Source: an uncultured Hungatella sp. (GTDB taxonomy: Bacteria > Bacillota > Clostridia > Lachnospirales > Lachnospiraceae). From it: a stretch of DNA of 60,643 bases. A model generated the notes under the pieces. The model was given only the letters and a program-made list of their open reading frames with translations. It was not told the DNA's origin and did no database searches. Positions 1 through 7,551 of this stretch are shown here, piece after piece. The first letter of the stretch is position 1, and each line of letters starts with the position of its first letter. The position numbers and the translations under genes are program-made. The stretch is taken from assembly GCA_947089145.1 (NCBI GenBank), contig CAMUJH010000025.1:1-60643 (forward strand), in the 5' to 3' direction.

Positions 1-854
1 TCAGTATCACGGATACGGCTCTCAGCAGCAGTGATGTTCTCAGATGTAACCTTCAAGTTGTTAATCGTATGCTCCAAACGGTTCTGAGCAGCACCGAGTT
101 TAGCACGATAGGTAGATACTACGTTAATAGCAGCGTTGATAACCTTGATAGCAGTATTTGCAGCTGCCTGGCTACCAATCATACCGTCAACCTTAGTTAC
201 TGGATCGGTATATTTGCTTCCACCCATACCTTTACTATGAAGCTGACGTACACCAATACCAGTGGAAGTCAGGTTCTGCTGATTTACCACGATTGTTTCC
301 TGAGCACTTGGGCCAATCTGGAATGTCATCTTCTGAACTGTAGCAGATGTAAGCTCAGTATCAGTAACAGTCGCCTTTTCATCAGTCTTTGTAGCCTCAA
401 TCGTTACCTTAGCATTAGGTGCACCAGTTGCTGCATTCTTAGAAGCCAATGGCTTGATACCGTTAAAGTCAGTGTAGTTAGCGATACGGTCGATTTCCTC
501 AATCAACTGATCAGCCTCAGCCTGAAGGTTAGCTCTTGCTATGGAGTTGTAAGTACCGTTAGCGGACTGGCTTGCCAGTGTAGTAAGACGCTGCAGCATG
601 GAATGTGTCTCTGTCAGAGCACCTTCTGCTGTCTGAATCAAACCTACGGCATCCTGTGCGTTCTTGGTAGCCTGGTTAAGACCATTGATCTGAGATCTCA
701 TAGCCTCGGAAATAGCAAGACCAGCAGCGTCATCGCCTGCACGGTTGATTCTATAACCGGAAGACAGTTTCTCCAAGTTCTTGTTCAAACCACTCTGGTT
801 AATTCCTAAGTTTCTGTAAGAGTTAATTGCCGCTATATTATGCTGTATAACCAT
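1..854 (-). CDS. Flagellin, partial (3' end beyond the window)
   Basis: Filament subunit exported through the flagellar type III apparatus. Starting at ATG 852-854 the frame is open to the window edge and gives 284 residues beginning MVIQHNIAAINSYRN, with the D0/D1 signatures LEKLSSGYRINRAGDDAAGL and SEAMRSQINGLNQ, and later TSENITAAESRIRDT, which normally lies about 40 residues before the C-terminus. So only the last D0 helix is missing. AGGAGG lies 8 nt before the start. Its leader holds a sigma-28 promoter and a CsrA-type hairpin (separate entries). It is a paralogue of the next flagellin, with a different central region. Being cut exactly in a repeated gene family may reflect a contig break. 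Confidence 0.95.
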   Translation of the reverse strand, partial: MVIQHNIAAINSYRNLGINQSGLNKNLEKLSSGYRINRAGDDAAGLAISEAMRSQINGLNQATKNAQDAVGLIQTAEGALTETHSMLQRLTTLASQSANGTYNSIARANLQAEADQLIEEIDRIANYTDFNGIKPLASKNAATGAPNAKVTIEATKTDEKATVTDTELTSATVQKMTFQIGPSAQETIVVNQQNLTSTGIGVRQLHSKGMGGSKYTDPVTKVDGMIGSQAAANTAIKVINAAINVVSTYRAKLGAAQNRLEHTINNLKVTSENITAAESRIRDT

Positions 855-889
855 AAAATGTTCCTCCTGATTCATGATTACTATTGCTT

Positions 890-911
890 CCAGGAACCTC
901 CCTGTCCCTGG
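890..911 (-). promoter_or_regulatory. Candidate CsrA-binding hairpin in flagellin leader
   Basis: In the mRNA sense the leader contains CCAGG, a 12-nt loop containing GACAGGGAGG, then CCTGG: a 5-bp stem presenting GGGA/GGAGG in its loop. The SD about 25 nt downstream reads TCAGGAGGAA, itself a good CsrA motif. Paired sites, one in a hairpin loop and one over the SD, match the known arrangement of the B. subtilis hag leader. fliW and csrA are present at 15925-16617. The hairpin is seen; the binding is inferred. Confidence 0.55.
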
Positions 912-981
912 TTTCTCCCCGAAGAGGGCCCTACTTCGGAAAGTCTGTAAAGTTTATATCTCACTTACCTTACATTCTCTT

Positions 982-1010
982 ATATCGTCAATATATTGAA
1001 AAACTTAAGT
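982..1010 (-). promoter_or_regulatory. Sigma-28 promoter of first flagellin
   Basis: On the minus strand the -35 is ACTTAAG and the -10 is GACGATAT, separated by 14 nt. This total length of 29 nt and pattern are shared with the promoters at 2059-2087 and 11069-11097. The -10 differs from consensus GCCGATAT at one base. It gives a leader of about 120 nt. Confidence 0.65.
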
Positions 1011-1053
1011 ACTTTTTTACTGTTTTTCTAAGTTTTGCCTTAACTGTTCGCAT

Positions 1054-1953
1054 CTACCTTAGAAGGTTCATCACCATCTCTGGAAGGGAATTAGCCTGGG
1101 CAGACATAGATGTAGCAGCCTGAAACGTAATGTTATTCTTGGTAAACTCTGTAAATTCCTCCGCCATAGGCGTATCCCGGATACGGCTCTCGGCACTGGT
1201 CATATTCTCCGAGGTAACCGTAATATTGTTGTGGGTATGTTCCAAGTGGTTCTGAGCCGCACCGAAATCCGCCCGGATATCCGCTACCGCTTCAATAGCG
1301 GTATCTATGTCGGTAATGGCATCATTGGCACTCTTAATGGTTTTAAAATCAACGCCGTTTAACGCCAGCCCATTAACCCCCAAGTAATATCTGGGCACAT
1401 CCAGAATCTCTGCGCTACTGTACCCAATCTGCAGACGGATATCATCAGACTTTACCGGAGGTTCAATCTTAGGAAGCCCCTTGGCATCTGTGGTATACTT
1501 TCCCTCTTTCTTAGCCGCCTCCAAAACTGCATCCTCGTCATCATCAAACAGCGGGATTTCATCAAAATTCGACGTTGAGCCAATGCGGTTAAGCTCGTCA
1601 CAAAGCTGTATCCGCTCTTCATCCAAATTAGCCCTGGCCAATGTAGTATAAGTGCCATTGGCAGACTGTACCGCCAGAGTCTTCATCCTCTCCAGAATAG
1701 AGTGCACCTCTGTCAGAGAGCCGTCACCGGTCTGAGTCATGCTGATACCGTCATTTACATTCCGGATAGCCTGATTTAAACCGCTGATCTGATTCCGCAT
1801 AAGCTCCGAAATAGCCAGCCCAGCCGCATCATCCCCTGCGCGGTTTATGCGGTATCCTGAGGACAGCTTTTCCAGGTTTTTCCTCATTTTGCCTTCTGAA
1901 ATGCTTTTATTGCGGGCCGAATTAATTCCCGCTATATTATTCTGAATTATCAT
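1054..1953 (-). CDS. Flagellin (second paralogue, complete)
   Basis: A 299-residue filament subunit with an intact N-terminal D0/D1 (MIIQNNIAGINSARN, LEKLSSGYRINRAGDDAAGL) and C-terminal D1/D0 (TSENMTSAESRIRDT, then FTKNNITFQAATSMSAQAN). Residues about 135-185 form a short variable region rich in Asp/Glu (LFDDDEDAVLEAAKK); there is no large D2/D3 domain. The start is ATG 1951-1953, preceded by AAGGAAGGATGG, which is both SD-like and CsrA-like. It has its own sigma-28 promoter and is probably a minor flagellin transcribed separately from its neighbour. Confidence 0.95.
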   Translation of the reverse strand: MIIQNNIAGINSARNKSISEGKMRKNLEKLSSGYRINRAGDDAAGLAISELMRNQISGLNQAIRNVNDGISMTQTGDGSLTEVHSILERMKTLAVQSANGTYTTLARANLDEERIQLCDELNRIGSTSNFDEIPLFDDDEDAVLEAAKKEGKYTTDAKGLPKIEPPVKSDDIRLQIGYSSAEILDVPRYYLGVNGLALNGVDFKTIKSANDAITDIDTAIEAVADIRADFGAAQNHLEHTHNNITVTSENMTSAESRIRDTPMAEEFTEFTKNNITFQAATSMSAQANSLPEMVMNLLR

Positions 1954-1963
1954 ATATCCGCAA

Positions 1964-2005
1964 CCATCCTTCCTTGCTATGTCGCGGCACTCTGACTCTC
2001 CTGTC
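1964..2005 (-). promoter_or_regulatory. GGA-rich leader, candidate CsrA sites
   Basis: The leader of the second flagellin has two GGA clusters in the mRNA sense: GACAGGAGAGTC (1994-2005), able to form a 3-bp GAC/GTC stem with AGGAGA in the loop, and AAGGAAGGATGG (1964-1975) where the SD should be. This is similar in layout, not in sequence, to the leader of the first flagellin. CsrA control is inferred. Confidence 0.4.
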
Positions 2006-2058
2006 GGAAAGCCGGACCGTCATATATCAACCATCCTTGGTCTTTGTTTCTGGTTAAT

Positions 2059-2087
2059 ATATCGGCAGATTTGACCGCTTCATAAGT
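2059..2087 (-). promoter_or_regulatory. Sigma-28 promoter of second flagellin
   Basis: On the minus strand ACTTATG, 14 nt, then GCCGATAT, a perfect sigma-28/sigma-D -10. It is identical in spacing to the promoters before the other flagellin and flgM. It lies in the 309-bp divergent gap 1954-2262, which otherwise holds the flagellin leader and the sigma-A promoter of the GT8 gene. Confidence 0.85.
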
Positions 2088-2193
2088 GTGAAGACTGATT
2101 TTCACATTTTTTTCACAGACTGCCGTTTACAATTTACCTAAGCAAGGTTTCCATTAAACCGCAGCAGCCTTGAAACAGCGCATCACAAAACAG

Positions 2194-2222
2194 TTGATTT
2201 TATTTTATTTTCTGACTATAAT
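2194..2222 (+). promoter_or_regulatory. Sigma-A promoter of GT8 gene
   Basis: TTGATT (2194-2199), a 17-nt AT-rich spacer, then TATAAT (2217-2222), about 40 nt before the ATG at 2263. Near-consensus housekeeping promoter, so this gene is not obviously under flagellar control. Confidence 0.75.
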
Positions 2223-2262
2223 ATGGCTATAAACAGCATAAATAAACCATGGAGAAAATCTA

Positions 2263-3264
2263 ATGAATACACAGCCGATCTCACCATCCCCTCAAAGCCA
2301 CTACAACATTTTAACCTCATCTGACAATACGCTGATTCCTCAATTAGCTGTATCCCTTACTGCCATGGCAAAAAACCTGGCCTGCGGCTTTATAGACTTT
2401 TACCTTCTTCACAGCCAGGTGACTCCGGAGAATCTTCATCTGCTCTCCGCTTTGTGTGCCGGATACGGGAATATTGCATTTCATGAAATCCAGATAGATA
2501 ATCCGGAAATATTCGACCCTCTTGTTCAGGCCGGCGGCTGGGTTCGGGAAACCTATTTTCCCCTTTGCGTCCATCAGCTGCTTCCAGATACAGTTGACCG
2601 TGCATTATATTTAGATGCCGGCGATGTCCTGGTTCTGGGAGACATCGCCCCCTACTACAACTGCGGTTTTGAAGATAATTTCCTCATTGTAACCGGTGAA
2701 AAGCATAAAGTAGAAAATAATTCATATAAAGAGTTCTCCCCTGATGATATAAAAAATCCCGATTTTCTTCCTGGTATTCTCAGCGGCCTTTTTAACTCCG
2801 GCTCCTATATGATTAACCTGCAAAAACTGCGGGAATCAGGCATTGATATTTCCTATTATTATTACCTTACAGAACAGCTTTGCAGCCTTAGGCCCAATGC
2901 AGCAAAAGAGGAATTTATCTATTTCGGAGATCAGGGACTCCTTTCTGCTGCATTTATTGGCAATATGAAATACTATGGTTATCCGCAGATACAGGAGTTA
3001 TGGTATTGCCCTTACAATTTCTGTCTTGGATATTATGACCACTTTGACCATAAGCCTAATTATCAGCCATCCATTCTTCATTTTGCAGGTGTTCCTTTCA
3101 AACCCTGGAGAGCCAATTATCCCGTATTCCCAAAGCGTTTTAAAACAGCAGGAGGCTCACTGCGGGAATTAAGTGAATTGAAGCCCTTGCAGCTGGAATA
3201 TTATTTTCTTTGGCTGGAATATTTATTTCTTACGGATAAAGCCTTAACCATACTGGGATTTTAA
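2263..3264 (+). CDS. Glycosyltransferase family 8
   Basis: A 333-residue GT-A-fold retaining transferase of the GT8 type, expected to use a UDP-sugar. Seen: the N-terminal nucleotide-binding start YNILTSSDN (14-22); the metal site region RALYLDAGDVLVLGDI (about 113-128), where the usual DxD reads D118-A-G-D121; FNSGSYMINL; DQGLLSAAF; and the C-terminal HFAGVPFKPW signature. GGAG precedes the ATG. Acceptor unknown. Its position between the flagellins and a GT2 gene suggests flagellin or wall-polymer glycosylation, but this is context only. Confidence 0.85.
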   Translation: MNTQPISPSPQSHYNILTSSDNTLIPQLAVSLTAMAKNLACGFIDFYLLHSQVTPENLHLLSALCAGYGNIAFHEIQIDNPEIFDPLVQAGGWVRETYFPLCVHQLLPDTVDRALYLDAGDVLVLGDIAPYYNCGFEDNFLIVTGEKHKVENNSYKEFSPDDIKNPDFLPGILSGLFNSGSYMINLQKLRESGIDISYYYYLTEQLCSLRPNAAKEEFIYFGDQGLLSAAFIGNMKYYGYPQIQELWYCPYNFCLGYYDHFDHKPNYQPSILHFAGVPFKPWRANYPVFPKRFKTAGGSLRELSELKPLQLEYYFLWLEYLFLTDKALTILGF

Positions 3265-3301
3265 GAGGAAATCTCGCCGTCATAAGAATTCTAATCAAAA
3301 A

Positions 3302-3342
3302 GCTGTGAAAAATGGAGCTGCAGATTCTCCGTTTATCACAGC
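3302..3342. terminator. Bidirectional terminator between convergent genes
   Basis: Imperfect 16-bp inverted repeat, GCTGTGAAAAATGGAG pairing with CTCCGTTTATCACAGC (14 of 16 pairs), in the gap between the plus-strand GT8 gene and the minus-strand GT2 gene. Confidence 0.75.
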
Positions 3343-3347
3343 CTTAT

Positions 3348-4427
3348 TTACCTGTTTATCTCCTTCAGCCTCTCCCTCGCCGGCCCATACCCCATCTTTG
3401 CTGCCTCCCTGTAATACTTTCCTGCCAGCTGCATCTGTCCTGACACCTCATACCACGCCCCCAGGTTATAAGCCGCCTTAAAGGAGCCTGTTCCCACCAC
3501 TCCTCCCAACTCCGGACGTTCTCCCAATTTTAAGCACTTCAGATAACACCTTTCTATATTAGGAAGCAAATCAATGTACCGCTCCACGTCAGACAGAACT
3601 CTTTTCATATAAAACAGGCCGCACACAAAGCAGAAATCCGACCAGTTTCCCAAAGCCGCCTGTTCCTTCTCCACAATCTCTGCCGCCTTGTCAAGGCATT
3701 CCCCTGTCCCCAGATCCAGAAGCGTATACAGGTAAAGCACCACTCCTCCCGAGCGATAGCCGCAGGAAGGTTCCGCCAGTCCATAGAATCTCCCAAAAGG
3801 CTCCAGGCTCTCCTTAAGCCTTTTCATATTCCGCAAAGTAGATGCCAGCTGAAACCAGTAGTAACCGTCAAGAGGATTCTGTCTCACCGCTTCCTGCAGA
3901 TAGGGAAGATTTCTCTCCCCCTTGTCCGCCACCAGATATCCGTCATGGTCAGCCGCCAGCGGCAGGCAGTAGCAGGGATAATCGCCTTTAGGCTGCTCAT
4001 GAATGATCCCCTCATACCTTATGCCTCTTGGCAGCAGTCTGGGGAGCACTGACGTGCTCTGGCTGATGCCCGCCTCGTCCTCATAGGAGTCATATCTGGT
4101 AATTCCTCCAAGCCATATTCCCTCCCGTTTTTTTAAGATCTTCTCTAAATCCCGCCGGCTGCAGGGCCTCAAATATTCGTCAGCGTCCAGCACCAGATTC
4201 CAGTCGCCGTCCGAATGATCCAGGGCAAAATTGCGGGCGGCGGAGAAGTCATTAACCCATGGAAAATCCATCACCAATGCTCCCATGGTTCTTGCTATCT
4301 CCGCCGTCCTGTCCGTTGAACCGGTATCCGCTATGATTATCTGGTCTACCAGAGGCTTTGCCGCTTTCAGGCACCGCCTCAGGGAACGCTCCTCATTCTT
4401 TACGATCATGACCAGGTTCAGCTTCAC
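3348..4427 (-). CDS. Glycosyltransferase family 2 with C-terminal TPR/Sel1-like repeats
   Basis: A 359-residue cytosolic GT2. The N-terminal GT-A domain shows LNLVMIVKNEERSLRRCL, ADTGSTDRT and DxD at D81-A-D83 in LVLDADEYL. The C-terminal half is helical with repeat-like segments, the last (AAYNLGAWYEVSGQMQLAG) resembling a Sel1/TPR unit. This class, GT2 plus TPR, is common in Firmicutes next to flagellin or surface-glycan genes. The start is GTG, and TAGTG overlaps the stop of the PilZ gene, with GAGGAG 7 nt upstream, so the two are translationally coupled. Role in flagellin glycosylation is inferred. Confidence 0.85.
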   Translation of the reverse strand: MKLNLVMIVKNEERSLRRCLKAAKPLVDQIIIADTGSTDRTAEIARTMGALVMDFPWVNDFSAARNFALDHSDGDWNLVLDADEYLRPCSRRDLEKILKKREGIWLGGITRYDSYEDEAGISQSTSVLPRLLPRGIRYEGIIHEQPKGDYPCYCLPLAADHDGYLVADKGERNLPYLQEAVRQNPLDGYYWFQLASTLRNMKRLKESLEPFGRFYGLAEPSCGYRSGGVVLYLYTLLDLGTGECLDKAAEIVEKEQAALGNWSDFCFVCGLFYMKRVLSDVERYIDLLPNIERCYLKCLKLGERPELGGVVGTGSFKAAYNLGAWYEVSGQMQLAGKYYREAAKMGYGPARERLKEINR

Positions 4428-5050
4428 TATATTCTCCTCTCCGGATTCTTCTGATTTTCAACCTGCTTTGCAAACACAAATTTGCGGATGGTAGCTTCCG
4501 TCTCCGGAAGGAGACGCACAAACTGGCATCCATATCCGAAGCCTCCGGTAGTAGCGCCTCTAGCCCGAAGAACTTTGGCATTGACCTTGCACAGCTCCCC
4601 GTCAAAGCGGTGGCTGAACGTAAACCTGGTATCAGGCTGCAGGGCTTTGGAAGTTACCAGGAAAATCCCTCCTGCGCTGATGTTCTTGATGCTGCCGGAA
4701 AAATACTCGCCGGTATCTGTAGTGAAACTGGTAGAAATATTCACCCTGACTCTAAGATCCTTCTGCCTCTGGAATACATCTGCCACTTCCAGCACCTTCA
4801 CGTCCGCCATCCACGGTTCCATCATATCCTTATTGGTGTTCTTGCGGATAACCAGCTCGCACCAGGTCCGCATAAGCCCCTGCTGCATATCATAGAAATC
4901 CACATAGGTCTTAAACCGGATATTGCGCAATTTATAATTATTGAAATACAAAGTTACCTTATCTTTCTCATCCGTCTGTACTCTGGCCCTTGACAGGGGT
5001 TTATTGTCTGTTCCATATACCATACAGGTTTCACAATCTCTAAATTTCAT
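4427..5050 (-). CDS. PilZ-domain protein (YcgR-like)
   Basis: A 207-residue cytosolic protein: N-terminal beta-rich domain (about 1-90, YcgR/PilZN-like) followed by a PilZ domain (about 92-195). The second c-di-GMP motif, NISAGG (N123, S125, G128), is intact. The Arg motif reads RQKDLRVRV (R95, R100), so the second Arg of the usual RRxxxR is Gln. Proteins of this class act as c-di-GMP brakes on the flagellar motor or on polymer synthesis. I chose ATG 5050, 10 nt after AGGAGGG; an upstream in-frame GTG at 5071 would place the SD inside the gene. Coupled to the GT2 gene. Confidence 0.85.
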   Translation of the reverse strand: MKFRDCETCMVYGTDNKPLSRARVQTDEKDKVTLYFNNYKLRNIRFKTYVDFYDMQQGLMRTWCELVIRKNTNKDMMEPWMADVKVLEVADVFQRQKDLRVRVNISTSFTTDTGEYFSGSIKNISAGGIFLVTSKALQPDTRFTFSHRFDGELCKVNAKVLRARGATTGGFGYGCQFVRLLPETEATIRKFVFAKQVENQKNPERRI

Positions 5051-5157
5051 GACTATGTAGCCCTCCTTCACGTCTGTCTACTCAATTTTTATGGGACATG
5101 TTCCAAAGCTTATGCAGCTATTTCCAAAACAGAGACATAACTGTCCCAAAGCCTGCG

Positions 5158-6093
5158 CTATATGACTACAGACCCCGCCGACCTGCTGGCATTCATCATC
5201 ATCTGAATCCGCAGAATCTCCACCAGGCTGGAAAAGCTTTCCTTATCCAGCGAAACCGTGTCTCCGCCCTCGTCCGCTGTGGCCGTTCCGAGAAGCATAC
5301 TAAGGCCATTGGTGCTGGTTCCGTAATAACTTCCCAGGCCGCTCATCCCCAGACCATAAGAACCCAAATTTCCAAGACCAGACAATCCAGGCTGCCGGCC
5401 ATAAGAGCCATACAGCCCGTCTGAGGAGGAAGATCCGCTGTCAAACATGCTTCCTACGCTTCCTCCGGAAACTCCGTACAGGCTCAAAAGCTGATCCGCC
5501 GAAAAACCGGACAGACTGCTGTTTCCAAATCCCAGCCCCCACTGGTTCCCAAACCCGCCGGTCTGCACCATTTTCCCGGCATAAATAGGCGAACCGTTCA
5601 TATAAGCATTTACGGTCTTTACATAATTCTGAGTCTCCTTATAAGGCGGAATGCCTCCATACTTCTGGACGCTGTTAGGCCCCGCATTGTATGCGGCTAC
5701 GGCTAAATTTACATTGCCCCCAAAGCGATCCAGGTTCTCCTTTAGATATTTGGCCCCGCCCATAATGTTCTGCCTTGCGTTGTAAGGATCGGAAACCCCC
5801 AGTGATCTTGCTGTGGCAGGCATAAGCTGCATTACGCCGATAGCGCCGGCCTTTGACACTGCGTTGGGATTAAAATTAGACTCCGCCTTTGCGACAGCCT
5901 TCAGCAGATTCACAGATACCCCATACCTGGCAGACGCCTCCTCAAATATGCTGTCCATACTCTCTGTGCCAATCCCTGCCGAAGCGCTTTGAAATGCATC
6001 CCGGAAACTTTCACTGGCTGCCTCTGTCTGAGAAACCTGCCGGTTCGGGGTACTGACGCTGCCTAAATCCGCCACTGATGTTACTAAACCCAT
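5158..6093 (-). CDS. Lytic transglycosylase (SLT domain), no Sec signal
   Basis: A 311-residue protein. Residues 1-45 are Ser/Thr/Ala/Gln-rich with no signal peptide. SLT domain about 46-165 with catalytic Glu in AKAESNFN (E71), GVMQLMPATA (86-95) and AYNAGPN (134-140). The tail (170-311) is Gly/Ser/Leu/Tyr-rich low complexity. It cleaves peptidoglycan glycan strands; in a flagellar locus without flgJ it probably opens the wall for the rod. Lack of a Sec signal suggests flagellar export, as for FlgJ. Start ATG 6093 with GAGGAG 7 nt upstream; a 22-residue upstream extension has no SD. Confidence 0.85.
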   Translation of the reverse strand: MGLVTSVADLGSVSTPNRQVSQTEAASESFRDAFQSASAGIGTESMDSIFEEASARYGVSVNLLKAVAKAESNFNPNAVSKAGAIGVMQLMPATARSLGVSDPYNARQNIMGGAKYLKENLDRFGGNVNLAVAAYNAGPNSVQKYGGIPPYKETQNYVKTVNAYMNGSPIYAGKMVQTGGFGNQWGLGFGNSSLSGFSADQLLSLYGVSGGSVGSMFDSGSSSSDGLYGSYGRQPGLSGLGNLGSYGLGMSGLGSYYGTSTNGLSMLLGTATADEGGDTVSLDKESFSSLVEILRIQMMMNASRSAGSVVI

Positions 6094-6215
6094 AGCTTTT
6101 TCTCCTCTTTTTCTTTCTTTTCCGTAACAAACGCTCTTTAAGCCGCCTCCCGGCTGCATGGCCGGAAGACGGCATTTCCCTTAGGACTTAAATTCCCTGC
6201 GGCTGTCCCTATCCT

Positions 6216-7427
6216 TTATTGGTATGCCGCCCCGTTGGCTCCGATGGTCCAGCCGTCAATTGATGCGTTTGTCACCATGCTTCCGTCATTGTTCAGGTAA
6301 TACCATACTCCCGAAACCATGACCCAGCCCCGCTGCATCTTTCCGTTGGCATCAAGGTAATACCACCGGCCGTTGACAAATGCCCAGCCGCGCTGCATAC
6401 AGCCGCTGCCGTCCAGATAATACCAGTCACCGGGACTTGGCTGAACCCATCCGGTACACATCTCCCCGCTGTCATTCAGATAGTACCAGGAATCTGCAGA
6501 AGGGTTAACCCAGCCGGTCTGCATGGCACCGCCGCTGCTCATAAAATACCAGTGATTGTTGATGAACTTCCAGCCCTTTGCCATGCTGCCGTTTTCATCG
6601 AAATAGTACCATCTGCCGGATACCTTTTTCCAGCTGTTTTTAGATTTCTCTCCGTCAGGCAGAACGTAGCTGCTGCCTCTGATGGAACCGCCGTCATCCG
6701 TATTGTCATTCCAGTTTTCGCTGTAATCATATTCATCTTCCGAAGATGCAACCGAAATGCCCTCTTTCAGATACTTCTTTTCCTCCGACGTAGTTGGAAT
6801 CGCCTTCACCTCAAAAAAGTAAGTCTTATCATCCGACTTCATAAAAGGCGCCATATCCAGGCTGGTTCCTTTCACCTTCTGGCGTTTCACCACCTTATTG
6901 TCGCCGTAAAGCGCTACCGAATATCCTGTGGCATATTTTACTGGTCTCCAGGTCGCTTTCTTTCTTTCCGTTTTGTCCCAGCCGGCCCATTCGGTGCCGC
7001 CTAAAACCGTAACCGGCGTATAGTCCACCTTCACCTGAAGCTTTGTATCCCCCAAAGCCCTGGCGGACACAAAGCTGGCGCCGGTAACCTTGCACTGAGA
7101 GCTGTTTAAGGATATGGGGAACACCTTCCCCTCGCCCGCTTCCACGGTAATGTCGATCCGCACTTTCTTGCCAGGCCTCCACCTGTCAATCTCCGTGCCA
7201 TACTGATAGTCGCCTCGATAGCAGTCTGTCCCGCTGACTGTTATCTCCGGTTCCAGAATCTCCTCCGCCTCACCATAGGAGCCGGTTACTGACACGGATA
7301 CACTTTCAATAACGCTGGAGTCCGCCCCGTAAGCTTCTGGGATTCCGGCCTTTCCCATGTTGGCAGCCATAAAACAGACTGCGCAGATGCCAATTGCCAT
7401 TTTCTTTACTTTGTTCCAAAGCCTCAT
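6216..7427 (-). CDS. Secreted cell-wall-binding repeat protein 1
   Basis: 403 residues. Signal peptide about 1-34 (basic start, hydrophobic core, cleavage near AYG-AD). Residues about 38-230 form two beta-rich domains: an N-terminal domain ending ASFVSARALGDTKLQVKV, then a fibronectin-III-like segment (GWDKTERKKATWRPVKYATG). Residues about 262-390 carry about six choline-binding-type repeats of the form GWxxxxxxWYYLxxxGxM. The repeats anchor proteins to wall teichoic acid or choline. It is a clear paralogue of the next upstream gene; the shared N-terminal pair of domains is not one I can name. Stop 124 bp from its paralogue, so a common transcript is likely. Confidence 0.8.
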   Translation of the reverse strand: MRLWNKVKKMAIGICAVCFMAANMGKAGIPEAYGADSSVIESVSVSVTGSYGEAEEILEPEITVSGTDCYRGDYQYGTEIDRWRPGKKVRIDITVEAGEGKVFPISLNSSQCKVTGASFVSARALGDTKLQVKVDYTPVTVLGGTEWAGWDKTERKKATWRPVKYATGYSVALYGDNKVVKRQKVKGTSLDMAPFMKSDDKTYFFEVKAIPTTSEEKKYLKEGISVASSEDEYDYSENWNDNTDDGGSIRGSSYVLPDGEKSKNSWKKVSGRWYYFDENGSMAKGWKFINNHWYFMSSGGAMQTGWVNPSADSWYYLNDSGEMCTGWVQPSPGDWYYLDGSGCMQRGWAFVNGRWYYLDANGKMQRGWVMVSGVWYYLNNDGSMVTNASIDGWTIGANGAAYQ

Positions 7428-7551
7428 ATTCCAACCTGCCTTTCATTTTACCGTCATATCCCCTCCGTGTCAATCAATTATCACCAATTGTCTCCAAGTA
7501 ACGGCCTGCCATTAACAGGAAGCGGATATAAAAGGTAATCCCAGCGCCGTA

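Noticed and set aside
69-809. 246-codon plus-strand open frame opposite the first flagellin
   Set aside because: Antisense to a clear flagellin reading frame; low-complexity Ser/Cys-rich translation and no SD.
919-939. Palindrome CCGAAGAGGGCCCTACTTCGG as an integration or attachment site
   Set aside because: Simple GC-rich hairpin within a flagellin leader; no integrase or duplicated copy in the window.
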